Shown here in pieces: positions 1 to 10,802 of a DNA stretch of 64,000 nucleotides. Below the pieces are notes generated by a model. That model was not told where the DNA came from, made no database searches, and saw only the letters and a list, made by a program, of their open reading frames with translations. The position numbers were made by a program, and so were the translations under genes. Origin of the DNA: Acarospora socialis (Eukaryota; Ascomycota; Lecanoromycetes; Acarosporales; Acarosporaceae); contig JAMYGW020000007.1 in assembly GCA_025617375.2 (NCBI GenBank), forward strand, positions 558,001 through 622,000. Direction: 5' to 3'. Each line of letters starts with the position of its first letter. Within the stretch, counting starts at the first letter, position 1.

Positions 1-2211
1 CGGGCCGCCTGGGCGCGCTCTTCCTCCGAGAGGCCCGACGCCTCGGCCGCGCTGTCGAACTTGATGGGCACGAGGGTGCGTTTGGCGGCGGAGTCGGCCT
101 CCTCTTCGTCCTCGAGCAGGCCCTCAACTTCGGCGACGGTGCGCCGCGTCGTGGACGAGGCGGCTTGCGCTTTCTGCGCCGCGGCGCCGAGCGAGAGCTT
201 GAAGCGAGCGGGTTCGCGTGGGAGCTGTGAGGCCGCTTTGGCGTCCATTTCGGCGTCGTGGCGGGCCAGGAAGTCGTCGGCCATGCCGCGGGCGTGCTCC
301 TTCTGCTGCGTGTCGCGCGCCTTTTCGCGCGTTTCGGCGGCCCGGTCGAGGTCGTCGTGGGTGATCTCGCGGTTGCGGAAGGCGAGCCGGTTGCGGATCC
401 ATAGGCTGCGGTCGAGGTAGTATTCTTCGACTTTGCGGCTGGCTTCGGTGTCGTCGTTCCATTCGCGCAGGCGTTTGGCCATGGCCTCTTTCTCCGCCAA
501 GAGTTGGGCCTTTTCTTCCTTGTCGCGCGCCTTTTCGCGCTCGACGGCTGCTGTGCGGCTTCGTTCTCTGTTCAGCCACCGTCGTTCTTGGTCGAGATAG
601 AGCTTCTCGAGCTCGGCTTCTTTCTTGTCTCGTCTTCTCTTTTCTAGTTCTTCGTCACTAGCATCGCTATCCTCGTCCTCTCTCTTGATCCATCCTGCAG
701 CTCCTGCGCCATTGATACCGCTGCCATTCACAAAAGTAACTCCCTTCTGGTAGTCTCTCGGTATTTGCTGACCTTGGTATGCTTTTGGCCCAACAGGTGC
801 GTTTGGTACTCCTCGGTCTCTTGGCCCGAGCGGGATTCCATTGGCGCCACCAGCGGGTCCGCTCGGAGCAGATAAAGGAGGAGAAGCTAATCTGCTCGGT
901 CTAGGTTGACTGAGATTCCTCTGCCGCTCCATGGACTCGATTTCCTCTTCGCGCTTCAGCCTCTCCATATCACGGCGGTTGCTGCGATCTCGGAACGCCG
1001 CGATCTCTTTTGCAACGGTCTCGCGCATTTCCGCTGGTATGTCAGAAAGCTCGTCATCCACGGTTAAGGGTATGGTGACTACTTCCGCTTGAGGTCCATC
1101 GACTCTGTCATCGCCATTTTGCATGGTATTGTCTCTGTCCCGGTCTATGCTGGAAAGATCAGTGGTTTGCGGTGCTGCGGATGGGTTGGCAAGGTCGGCA
1201 AGAACAGCGGAAAGAGCACTTTTGGCGGCATCGAGACGCATCTGAGCAGAGGCAGGGTCTTGGTCGCCCCGGGATGATTGGTAACGCTCCAGATAATTGA
1301 GAGACTCGTCATCAATAACGATCTTTAAATGTCAGTCAAGAAAAACGAGTGATTCTTACATGAGACGTACCAGTAACTTGCTTGTCTCCACCCCATCTGA
1401 TGACTCCTTGTCTACTCCATCGACTGGAGCTTGTCTCTTTATGGGTACCTCCACATCTCTCAGCACCTCTACAGCAGTACCAAGGCTTTCGGGATCGTCA
1501 TACTCGGCAAAACCAAATCTGCAAGCCTTATTGTCTGCATCTGTTGCGCGAATCCATCGTCTTAAGTTCCCTGCCGTGCGTAATATGCGCTCAATGCCAT
1601 CGTCACCCCCAGCACCCTCGGTGATGCCACCCACGAACACTGTCCGCAAGATCTCATCCTTCGTAGGTGGGACCAACATGGCTTCTCGTAGCGCTAGCCG
1701 TTGAGCCTCCATGCCCCCTTGGCCTGCGCCCAATCCTGGCCGCGCAGACCTCGAGTCCAGGTTGCTCTCTCGTCGACCTAAATCGCCGCCCAGCGGGGTA
1801 GAGGGTTTAGCCGGACCGGATGTACCCAGTCGAATAACGGGAGCGGAGAAGTTGATGTTCGGCATGTTGGCGGGAGGTTGAAAGTTTGCGGGTAGACTGC
1901 CTGGACGTCCGGGCTGTTGGATATTGCCTTGCTGCATTCCAGGCGCTGGCGCGACACCAGGTGCAGACATCCCAGGGGCCCCTATGCACGGTATCAGCAT
2001 CAACTCAACCATCCAACAGAAGCTAGAGCAGACCCATCCCAGGAGGAGCGCCCATGCCGGGGGGCGCACCAGGCTGTCCGGGGAAACCTCCGAACCCGGG
2101 CGGCCGGCCAAACGGCGTGTTCGCTATGAGGTTTAGTTAGCACTGGATCAATCGCTTGAACATTATCATGATAAGTTGTAGGTTCAGTTTACCTTGATAT
2201 GGATTATACAT
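1..2211 (-). CDS. RBM25-like RNA-binding protein (RRM; C-terminus beyond window)
   Basis: Partial gene; exons 2193-2211, 2034-2123, 1371-1981 and 1-1322 on the minus strand, the last running off the window. The start at 2211 gives MYNPYQ, followed by a Gly/Pro/Met-rich N-terminus (GFGGFPGQPGAPPGMG). An RRM follows, with RNP2-like TVFVGGI and RNP1-like CRFGFAEYDD. After the 48-bp intron at 1323-1370 the protein continues IVIDDESLNYLERY and then becomes a long Arg/Glu/Lys-rich helical region (LKREEEIESMERQR; EREKARDKEEKAQLLAEKEA). This order matches the RBM25/Snu71 family of U1-snRNP-associated splicing factors. They usually end in a PWI domain, which here would lie outside the window. Inferred role: nuclear pre-mRNA splicing. 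Splice borders are GT-AG and phase-consistent. The start exon is only 19 bp and is the least certain part. Confidence 0.8.
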
Positions 2212-2559
2212 CTTCAATCAACGTAAGTGCGTACCCAAGTGGCTTATGCCAAGATAAACTTTGAGTACGCTCGCTTTTGTCGGTGGTAGTCAGAGAGGTG
2301 ATGTGTTATGTCCTTCACGTCAGCTTGATGTCAAAGCTTCCTCTGCTCGAATGTAAAGTTTGTGTGAGCATCGCGCTCTGGCAGAGCCTCAACGGAGATC
2401 TCCACAGTTCGCCAAGACCGAAGTTTGAAAGGTCAAGGACGTCAGAACTAACAGCTTAAGCACCACAAGTAATAACTTGCGTGCTGGCTTTTGAATGTAG
2501 GTACATACAATCACTTCAATTTGTTCTATCACTGTTGCTAATAAACCGCAGCTCTCAGT
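2212..2559. promoter_or_regulatory. divergent intergenic region
   Basis: The 348 bases lie between two divergently transcribed genes (RBM25-like to the left, mitochondrial S21 to the right). They must hold both promoters. I see no clear conserved box and no ORF that I would support. Confidence 0.4.
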
Positions 2560-3345
2560 ATGGAGGTACGACGGCTTGGAGACGCATTTCTACGAGCACG
2601 ATCACCCATACTCTCCTTCCTCACACCACACGTTTCCGCACGATCATGGCCTCGCTATCTGAGTGTCGATGTGCCCTTCGCAACCCACAGGTCACAAATC
2701 TATTCCTGCTGCTTGAAGAAGACGTTCTCCAGCAGTAGCACCAGAACAACTCCCGAGTCAGATTACACATCAGGAACAAATCCCTCCCGCGTCGGCGGAG
2801 GCGACCCATCGAACGACCTAAACGATATTCTCAACGAACTTATCAACCCCGGAGAGCAACGTGCTCCTTCACAACCGCCGTCGCCCCGTTACAGACCCGG
2901 TGCGGGTCTAGCTCAGAGCCAGGGCAACTCCGCTACGGATATGCTCAGCGCGTTCCGCGGGAGCCGTGAACGTGGCAGAGTTGACGCCTCTAAGATGATC
3001 GACCCTAAGCCTGCGCCATCATCACAAGCCAGCGCTTCGGAAGCAGTCCATGCCGGATTGACAAACTCTAGTGTGCCACAACCTCAATTACGTCTCGGTC
3101 CTAGCGTCGGACGAAGCGTGACCGTTGAACCAGAGAGGGGTGTTGATTTGGGAAGAGCGTTTAGAAATTTGGACATTAATTGCGCCAGGAACACTGTTAA
3201 GGGTGACTTTATGAGACAGAGGTTTCATGAGAGGCCGGGGCTGAAGAGGAAGAGGTTGCGCAGTACGCGATGGAGGAGGAGGTTCAAGGAAGGTTTCCGG
3301 GCTATGGTGAGCAAGGTAGAAGAGATGAGGAGAAGTGGTTGGTAA
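2560..3345 (+). CDS. mrp21: mitochondrial ribosomal protein bS21m (Mrp21-like)
   Basis: A 261-residue single-exon ORF. The C-terminal part (about residues 180-261) contains GVDLGRAFRNLDINCARNTV and LKRKRLRSTRWRRRFKEGF, the basic signature of the bacterial S21/fungal Mrp21 family of small-subunit ribosomal proteins. The N-terminus is rich in Arg, Ser and hydrophobic residues (LRARSPILSF, TFSSSSTR), as expected of a mitochondrial presequence. A low-complexity Pro/Ser/Gly linker separates the two. Fungal Mrp21 proteins carry a similar long N-terminal extension compared with the 70-residue bacterial protein. The ATG at 2560 was chosen because it includes the presequence. Inferred role: mitochondrial small ribosomal subunit. 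It is divergent from the splicing-factor gene. Confidence 0.85.
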   Translation: MEVRRLGDAFLRARSPILSFLTPHVSARSWPRYLSVDVPFATHRSQIYSCCLKKTFSSSSTRTTPESDYTSGTNPSRVGGGDPSNDLNDILNELINPGEQRAPSQPPSPRYRPGAGLAQSQGNSATDMLSAFRGSRERGRVDASKMIDPKPAPSSQASASEAVHAGLTNSSVPQPQLRLGPSVGRSVTVEPERGVDLGRAFRNLDINCARNTVKGDFMRQRFHERPGLKRKRLRSTRWRRRFKEGFRAMVSKVEEMRRSGW

Positions 3346-4288
3346 AGGATCTATACAGTGTGCTTGGGAGCAATGAGAGCACGTTGCTTGTTGTATATAC
3401 CTTGGAGGTTATGACTCTAAGCGTCTGCTCAAACTCTTGTGAAGCTATCAGCAGTGTACAGGCATATTACAAGGTTACTATATCCTGCATGGACGTCCAA
3501 GGCTCAATGCGCTGTTCACAAAGTTACTTCCACGTTGAATCTATCTGGGTGTTAGCAGCGGCCGTAACTGGTATCGCGGAAGAACTTCACAACCCCAACC
3601 TCGAATCACGGAATAACTCACATTCACACACTCGATCCACGAGAGCCTGCGATGTTCAAACACTGGTTGGAGATTACAGAAAAACTGTAAACACCGCACT
3701 CATAACGCGTCTACCACGGTTAAGCCAGCCTGATTTTACTTCTTTCTCGCATAAGAAGTTGTTTGAAAGCCTGTTCTCTCTGAGGCTTTCACTAGCTCTT
3801 CTGTTTGATTGGGGATGAATATACGCTTAATGGTCACGTGGAAGTTGGAACGAAACTGCTTTTCCATGACGACGAAGGCGTCCATGACGACGAAGGCGGA
3901 GTGGATCTGCTGCTGGCTGGAAAGAAGAGTGAACCCAAGGCCTCGTTGCCTGTCTTGATGTATTCTTTCAAATTCCTCGTGGGTACCAGCAATCCCAGCC
4001 AGGCATTGAGCGGTGGTGTCTTTGTGTGTCTGTTGCTGTTTTCTCTCTTATTGCTTGCCTGGCTTTGGAGAACTCTCGATTCGAGATCAGGACGGGGTGC
4101 TTCAACAGATGTGGCCAGATCCATTTACAATCTGTTTGCTTCCTTCAACGCTACCAAATCTGTAGATGAGTTAGATGTGTGCAGAATCTTGTCGATAACG
4201 TCTGAGTTTGATGCAGATGACACTATATGAGTATGTGAGGTTTGCCAGGGTTCGAGTTGAGGTCTCGGCTCATTAGGGTTCATCTTGA
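3346..4288. other. intergenic, no supported gene
   Basis: No gene is supported in this 943-bp stretch. A plus-strand ORF at 3805-4230 encodes a hydrophobic run (VFVCLLLFSLLLLAWLW) but has no recognisable family. It contains an 18-bp direct repeat (3864-3881 and 3882-3899; DNA core CCATGACGACGAAGGCG). It could be a remnant or part of the decayed locus to its right. Confidence 0.4.
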
Positions 4289-4617
4289 GCACCAGACCAC
4301 TGCGAGCATTGCCGAGAACTTAGCGAGAGGATCGTGGCGACAGGGAACCAAAACCAACCGCCGGGTATTCAAGAGCAAGTTGCGCGTCCTGGTCAAACAG
4401 GAGGCAAGCCATGTGTGCTGGGTGTCGAAAACCCGGGGCTGTTGAATGATCACGAGCGGACAGCCAAACTGAATGTCGACGGCAGCACCAAGAGCCTCCG
4501 AGCTGCTCTCAACGCACGGTTGGAACGGCAAGAACATTATTATTACATTGCTGAACAGCTCCTCGCCCAGATCCACCGAGCCTACCCATGGATGCAGTGG
4601 CAGGCTGCGGAGAGGTA

Positions 4618-6049
4618 AGAGTATGGGTCATAAGTCACTGGACAAGGTGTAAAATTTCTAAGTCAAAATTATTAGGCGAGGACCCTATAATTTAGTGGGC
4701 CCACACCCACATCCATACCCATATGCCTGCAGGCCCCACCTACCTAGACAGGCATCATGCCCCTGTCGTCGCCACCTCGTAAAGTCGAAAGAGGCGAATG
4801 GAACACCCCTACACGTGCCCGCATCCGTTTCATGAAACGTGAAGGCAGAACCGTCCGCGAAATCTCGTCACGTCTGAAAGAGGTTTATGACATAAAAATC
4901 GCTCCATCAACTGTTGGAAACATAGCTAATGCTGAGGTATATCTTTTCCAATCAAGTTTAGTACTGAATTAACATATAAAAGCATACTAGACGTGTTTAC
5001 CACAAGCGCCCTGGCCGTCCTCGAAAGATTAGTGATTGAGCTGCTCGTTACCTCGCCCGCATATGTCGAAAGGGATGGATTGAACGTCGAAAAACCTTCA
5101 AACAGCTAGCCAATTCGATAGGATTGAACGTCTCGCGGAGGACGGTGGCGCGTGCGCTCAAGAGGATTGGATATCGTCGATGCATTGCCTGTTCTCGCCC
5201 TTTTATAACTGAAAAACAGGCACAAATTCGGCGGAAATGGGCAGAGGATCATCAAGACTGGACGGTGAACGCGTGGGCTAGGGTGATTTGGACCAACGAG
5301 TGCTCCTTTGAGACAGGACAGCGAGGTCGCATCTGGGTGACTCGAAATAGTAAGGAAAAGTGGTGTTCTAGCTGTATTAAGCGGAACTATCGATCAGGAA
5401 GATGCTCCTTTATGGTATGGGGGGCTATTGGCTGGGGGTATAAGTCTGAATTGGTGTTTATGCACAAAAATGATCCTAAGGACAAAGGTAAGAGATTAAT
5501 CCCCAGAATTTACTATGAAAATTATACTGAAAACTTCAGGGATTGATTCTAAAGCCTATACCAAGCAAGTCCTCAAGGACATCGCCGTGCCGTTCCTACA
5601 GGGTCTTGAGGAAGGGGTGGAACAGACAGTTTTCATGGAGGATGGCGCCAAGATCCATATGGGCTTTGCTAAACCTGTGAGAGCAAGATATGGAGTGAAA
5701 GGATTTAGTAAGGGCTGGCCACCGTCATCTCCAGATCTCAATCCAATTGAAAAGGTTTGGCGGTGGATCAAGGCGAGGATTACTGAAATGGAGCCTTTTC
5801 CTACGACAATTGACGCACTTAAGGCTGCAGTGCAGGCCCTATGGGACAAAATGGACCCCTGCATGTTCATTCGTCACATAGAGAACACGCCGGAGAAGTT
5901 ACGAGAAGTTATTAGACGGCGAGGTTATAGTACTAAATACTAGTAAAACCTGCGTGGTTGTAGCACTTAGTAGCTAGATTAATAAATTCCCCGGTTAATT
6001 TTGACTTAGAAATTTTACACCTTGTCCAGTTACTTATGACCCATACTCT
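4618..6049 (+). mobile_element. Tc1/mariner transposon, degenerate copy
   Basis: This 1432-bp element is bounded by terminal inverted repeats of about 54 bp (4618-4671 and 5996-6049) that differ at one base; the outer bases are AGAGTATGGGTCATAAGT. It is flanked by TA on both sides (4616-4617 and 6050-6051), the hallmark target duplication of Tc1/mariner elements. Inside is one broken transposase gene. The near-identical TIRs suggest fairly recent activity, but the transposase carries a nonsense codon, a frameshift and a substituted catalytic residue. The copy is therefore not autonomous. Confidence 0.93.
4757..5943 (+). pseudogene. Tc1-like transposase remnant
   Basis: The N-terminal part (4757-4936) has a helix-turn-helix typical of Tc1 transposases (REISSRLKEVYDIKIAPSTV). 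Around 4937-4990 there is an intron-like or decayed segment with a change of frame. Past it comes GRPRKISD and a TGA at 5037-5039 where an Arg CGA is expected. The second DNA-binding helix region and the catalytic core follow: WTNECSF (first catalytic Asp replaced by Asn), FMVWGAIGWGYKS, MEDGAKIH (second Asp present) and SPDLNPIEKVWRWIK (third acidic site present). A frameshift near 5535 joins the last two segments. Family: DD34D/E Tc1-like. The gene is inactive. Confidence 0.9.
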
Positions 6050-6223
6050 TACAACAGTGACAACACAGTCGACGAGAACGGTGTCCACATCTCTGACTGG
6101 GACGGTGCCGCCATTGAGGAGTGGAGAATAGGCTGTTATGTTCACTCTTTGGCGGGATCCTTGCCGAGGCATCAGTCTCACCGAGGGACGATCTTGAGGG
6201 ATCAACCGCCGGTGAACCCCTGA

Positions 6224-6715
6224 CCAGAGAAGTCTTAGTGTGGGACTTGGAGTACTCATCACATCAGGAACACGAAGTGAACCTGACTATGAATACAACC
6301 TTTCCAAACGTACTCTCGTACATCATGCTTGGGGGCGAGCCAGGAACCATACTTGTACGGAGTACCTCAGTAGTCATCAAGAGAATCGTGCTGAAGTACA
6401 ATCCTTGGGGAGTCTTTGACCTCGTAGAGCAGTGAAGGGATTTGGGCCGGCCCATGCAGCATTGATTACTAAACAACTACCTAAAGTGCCCCCATCGTCT
6501 TATCCCACCGCGCAAACTGAAAGCATATGCATTGCTTCGCTATGTGCGGTAGTTTTTCATCACGCTCTCCGAGTCATGGTAGTTTTATAGGGAGGATAGC
6601 AACGGCCTACCTTGCATTATGCTGGTTGGAGGGCGATTTGTAGCTGTCGTCGTGGTTGTCATAGTTAGCTTCCTTGCCGGTGATGGCACTGGCAGGAAGC
6701 GTTTCTCTGATAGCG
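6224..6715. other. intergenic, no supported gene
   Basis: This holds the end of the interrupted locus and spacer. Plus-strand frame 6121-6435 begins at GTG, overlaps the interrupted ORF and resembles no family. I see no RNA gene or repeat here. Confidence 0.4.
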
Positions 6716-7366
6716 TCAGTTAGACTGAGACTTTGAAGTCGCTCTGCTGCGGTTGAAGGCTCGAGGGTAAGAGCAGGCGTGCTCGATCGGACTCGCACTG
6801 CGACGTCCACTCGGGCCCTGGTTTTGACCCGCCGCTGCCATTGAGTCGGAAGCAGACTGAGTGGTCGTTGCGGTTGCTGTCTCTGGGGAGCTGTTATCCT
6901 CTTCGTCAACAATTGCAACTCTCATGAAGTTCTCTACTCTCAGCCGTGTCTCCTCTTCTTCTTTAGCAAGTATGGCTTGAACCTTCGCGAGCGCTTCCTT
7001 TGCTATACTTTCCAGATCAGGTTTTTTTGGGAATCTTGCTGAGCCAGTAGACAGCATGCTCAATGAACTCAACCGCATTTTCAGGCTCTTGAAGATTTGC
7101 GAAAAGCAAGTTTGTGGTCACGCGATACAGAAGAGGAAGTTGAGGATCGACAAGAAGCTCTCTGCAGAGGTGACGGCATTTGGCTGGATTCTCCTCTTCG
7201 TAAAAAGCCTTGTGTGCCTAAACAGCATAGCACATTAGACACATTCTCTGATCCTCAATTTTGTTCGAACACTTACTTCTTCCCAACAGTTCTTATAAAA
7301 TCGTGCCAGATTGCTGAGGTTGTCATCTGAAGCAGGAGGTGCCTCGTGATTCTGTGAGCTCGACAT
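6716..7366 (-). CDS. unknown protein, frameshifted at a homopolymer
   Basis: Exon 1 is 7277-7366 (30 codons, MSSSQNHEAPPASDDN). A 59-bp GT-AG intron (7218-7276) follows, and exon 2 starts AHKAFYEEENPAKCRHLCRE. The frame runs through LLYRVTTNLLFANLQEP and AVEFIEHAVYWLSKIPKK. It then hits a stop directly after a run of seven A (minus strand, about 7022-7028). One base less would continue into PDLESIAKEALAKVQAILAK, a long helical and then low-complexity tail ending at 6716. The even quality of both halves suggests one gene of about 210 residues with a single-base insertion, either real or an assembly/sequencing error. The first half is helical and TPR-like in feel, but I recognise no family. Confidence 0.55.
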
Positions 7367-7737
7367 GATGTCTAAGATGCCCGATGAGAAAGGAAGTCCT
7401 TTTCGTCAGCACCTCATATAAGTGAAAGAGTCTGAAATGTCAATCGCGAAGTTCGCATTGACGCTACGTTGGTTCAGCTGATTTCTTTAGGGCCATAACA
7501 TCACCTCACATCTTTTCTCAAAAATAAATTGGCAACATTGGATCAGTCTGGCACAAAGCAATGTCAAGTGTCACTACCAGGTTGTTTAAAAATGCTTTTT
7601 ACAAGATTCACTGCTCGCAGCAACACGCAAGTGCACCATCAGCAGACGGAAAATCTGAAGTCTTCGATTTATAAAGAAACAGATGGCGCCTGTTATTAGC
7701 TTGAGCAGAAGCACATCCAAGCTTCAAGCTCACGTCT
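7367..7737. other. intergenic spacer
   Basis: The 371 bases lie upstream of the frameshifted gene and downstream of the monooxygenase pseudogene. I see no ORF, repeat or RNA feature. Confidence 0.4.
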
Positions 7738-9103
7738 TCACTCAATTTCAAAACTCATAACCCGCTTTGCAATAAGGGGGCTCTTCTCGTCAATTCTCCG
7801 ATACTCATTCGCGTCCAAACAAGCCTGCCTCGATGCCAGCACTGCCGGCCTACAGCGCTTCCGCATTTCCGCCTCGTACATATTCACCGCAGCCGCCAAG
7901 TCCGTTTGTGCGTCGACACCAGATTCATGAAGACCGGCACAAGGTGGTCCAGTAAAACCTTAACATCCATGAAGCCATGGTTGGCTGCTTCACCGCGGTC
8001 TTGACGGCATATATAAATCCTGATCAGCTAATGGAGTACCCTCGAACAATTCAGACATATGAGTCCCAGAAGAAAAGAGTGCAGAAGAAAAGAGTGAAGA
8101 AGAAAGTGGAAAGCCCGTACACATGACCATCGCATGCACTGCATCCCCCACTAACGTGATTCTCTCTCCCCTGTTATCCCACAACCCCGGCACCCAATCT
8201 TCCAGCCGAGTATTCTTAGGCTCGGTTGACTCAGGAATATACAACACAACCGACCGAAACGGTTCCGACCAATCGTACGCGATGCGCTTCATAAAGGCCA
8301 ACCGCTCTGGCGCCGTGTCCGGAGTTTCAGTCGGGAGCGGGTTCTGGAGGAAGCCAGGACGGTAGGGCCAGGAGATCATAATCTGTACAATATACGTATC
8401 GGTGCCGCGGGCGTTATTGGTGGGCGTATCGAGAACTACCAAAACAACCACGCGCTCAGCGCCGGCTAACAGTTCGGAGCTCTCCCAGGACGGCCCTCGC
8501 CCGCTCCCCGTTCCTCCCTCGATGGGTCAACCACAGGAGAAGAGAAACACTTACAGCTGAACCAGAGATACGCATCCGTCTCGGGTTCTCCACCTTGGAG
8601 GAAGTACGGATCTAACGCTCTTATGGCGCTCGCTTGCGCCGCGGTCAAAACGACCGTAACACCAAGGAAACGAACGGGGAGTGGACGGTTCTCGTACGTG
8701 CTCGGACACAGGAACTGGAGGACGCGAGAGTGCGAGCCATCGCAGCCGATAAGCATGCAGCCAGTCGCCGAGGTGCCGGCTTCAAAATGGCCGGTCACGG
8801 AATCGGCGGTCGTGGTTATGGTGCTGAGGGTCTTGGCCTACTGGTTTCAAACTCACAACGCTCAGCCTGCGTGGCCTGTATTCCTCAGGTACGGGCCAGA
8901 AAGATCAATTTTCCTCTTCCTCATTCATGGCGCTTCAGACAGAACCCCCTACATACCTCAACCCGCACCCCATCCCTAAGCACGCCCCTCAACCCCTCCC
9001 TCCGCACCCTAACCCTCCCCTCCGCCGCCATCGGCACGCTCCATCTCGCCTCAGCGCGCCTAATATCGAAAAACAGAAACCGCCCTTTCTTCCCCCTCCG
9101 CAT
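7738..9103 (-). pseudogene. FAD-dependent monooxygenase pseudogene
   Basis: Fragments in order on the minus strand match aromatic-ring/salicylate-hydroxylase-type FAD monooxygenases: RVRREGLRGVLRDGV (about 8960-9010), GCMLIGCDGSHSRVLQFLC (the GD/GCDG region), a 119-bp intron (8436-8554), FLDTPTNNARGTDTYIVQ, the FAD-binding signature RITLVGDAVHAM, a 121-bp intron (8000-8120), then RGEAANHGFMDVKVLLDHL. A one-base frameshift near 7926-7930 separates this from the C-terminal end (AAAVNMYEAEMRKRC, stop at 7738). No N-terminal GxGxxG nucleotide-binding segment is visible upstream to 9688, so the 5' end is missing or unrecognisable. Both introns keep clean GT-AG borders, so decay is probably recent. 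Original role inferred: flavoprotein hydroxylation of a small molecule. Confidence 0.75.
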
Positions 9104-9688
9104 CGCCTCGCAGTCAACATAGCATGGATGAAGTCAACGAAAAGGGACACCTTGTTGGCGCGCCTGCAGATGACAATGGATAAAGTCCAAGTAGCTCTCT
9201 GGAGCTCCTCTAGAGCTGCAAACATTGTGCTACGCCAAGTCCTTCATAAACCAACGGAGAGGCCTTTTGCTACGTTCTCCGAGCTCAATTGTAATATGGC
9301 CGCCTTTCAATACGCAGGTCTCGACTGGGGAAGAAATGAGATTCGCTTAGTTCGTCTCACCGCTACCACGGACCCAACGTCGACCATCATTCGAGGCCTA
9401 ACCCATGTATCTCACGAAGGGAAGCACTAGTCCAGTGTGCAGAGAGGTAGGCTTGATAACTCAGTGCCTGATACAGATACATAACTACCTTGATACTCAA
9501 ACAGCACGACCAACGGTCCACAGGCTGTGTCATGAGATCACAGACCGGGAGCATAGAAACAAGACAACAGCCCTCACTCTATAGTAGTATCTCAAGCTAG
9601 AACCGGCCCTTGCCTCCCATCTATTTTAAGATGATCAGTATAGTGCTCTCTTATAACGTACTTGACAACAACAACAAACCAAAACCCC
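9104..9688. other. intergenic, site of the missing pseudogene 5' end
   Basis: No ORF with a Rossmann GxGxxG motif is present here, which is why the monooxygenase is called truncated. Otherwise this is featureless spacer downstream of the membrane-protein gene. Confidence 0.4.
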
Positions 9689-10802
9689 TCAATCCCTCTT
9701 CCCAATCCCATACCCGTTCGCAGCCCCACTATACCCATACCCGAACCTCTCCCCACTGACCCTCTCCCTCCCATGCGCCCTCAACCTCTTCGGAAACTCG
9801 ACTCCCCGGAAATACGCCACCGACAACGCGAACGCCGCCCCGGCCGACAGCAGACAATAAAACAACGTGCTGAGGAACAAATGCCCGCCGACGCCCCTCC
9901 AGCCCGACGGCAGCGCCGTGGTCGGATACCAGCGCACGCTCAAGCGCAACGGCAGCGCATCGCCAATGACGACGCGGACATTACGGGTGTTATGCGAGAC
10001 AGAGTAGGCGGTTGCGGAATCGATGGCGCCGGGGTCAGTGGCGCGCGGCGCAGCGTGCAGGAGGACGTTAAGGTTGTTGGAGATGTGCAGGTGGGAGAGC
10101 TGCAGGGTGCCGGTGATGGCGATGATGAGAGGGACGTAGAGATCGTTGGGGGAGGGGGGAGGGGAGACGGAGAGGCCGTTGATGGTGCGGGAGTCGGTGC
10201 CCGGTGCAGGTAAGGGGCGCGACGGGATGCGGCAGGTCATGGGGGCGTCATTGTGGATGTAGAACTCGAGGAGGTGGAAGAGGGGGTCGGAGATGAAGGG
10301 GATGGTGCAGTTTATGTCTGGGGGTTGTCAGTGGGTTAGGGGGCTTTGGGGTAGGGGGTAGTAAGTAAAAGGGTGGGAGGGACGTGCCTTGCTCGACGCC
10401 CCAGCGCAGCTCAAGCTGTCGGCCCGTCTCCTCGCATTGTGGGAAGGGGATGTATTGTAGTTGCCCTTGAGCATCGGTGATCTGAGGAAGTCAACATCAC
10501 TTGCGCTTCCATTGGATTCAGAGCGGTCGGCTTGGCTCAGGAGAAGTTTACATGTTCGCCGGTGTCTCTGTTCGCGCATCGTAGCCACTGGTCAGGGCTC
10601 AAATCCAGGGTGTGGAGGTCCTTGCGGTCACTTACATCGTTCGATTTAAACAACTGACAGGTATAGCATCCCCAAGTTTATAGGTAGCCTTCTTCAGGGG
10701 CTGAAGAGGCTTGTCACTGCTTACTGCCGCAGTAAGTGAAACGAAGAATATCAGCGCGAGATGACAAGTCGTCAGACACGTCGTAAAGTGTCGGATTATC
10801 AT
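9689..10802 (-). CDS. conserved secretory-pathway membrane protein, function unknown
   Basis: Four exons: 10636-10802, 10552-10567, 10388-10481 and 9689-10317, giving 301 residues in consistent phase. The start at 10802 gives a signal peptide (CHLALIFFVSLTAAVSS). The luminal part follows with KLGDAIPVSCLNRTIDTGEH, ITDAQGQLQYIPFPQC and DINCTIPFISDPLFHLLEFY, then a transmembrane helix near residues 240-262 (FLSTLFYCLLSAGAAFALSV) and a Gly/Tyr-rich tail. Exon 2 is only 16 bp. The intron between exons 3 and 4 (10318-10387) needs a GC donor. The pattern resembles a conserved fungal ER/secretory protein of unknown function. I have no firm name. An upstream in-frame ATG at 10889 would hide the signal peptide, so it was not used. 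Confidence 0.7.

Larger units (their letters stand above)
4289..6223 (+). pseudogene. unknown ORF split by a mariner insertion
   Basis: An ORF with no ATG runs from 4289 to 4615 and is then cut by the transposon at 4618-6049. If the element and one TA of the target-site duplication are ignored, the same frame continues from 6052 to a stop at 6221-6223, giving about 166 codons. Residues either side of the junction are YPWMQWQAAER and NSDNTVDENGVH. The upstream half looks protein-like (LERQEHYYYIAEQLLAQIHR). I do not recognise the family. An upstream exon or a lost start would be needed. The frame continuity over 56 further codons suggests that a real coding exon was interrupted. The product as it stands would be truncated. 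Confidence 0.5.

Noticed and set aside
3805-4230. Plus-strand ORF of 141 codons with a hydrophobic helix
   Set aside because: No family resemblance, no flanking exon logic, and a competing ORF on the other strand. Described as intergenic only.
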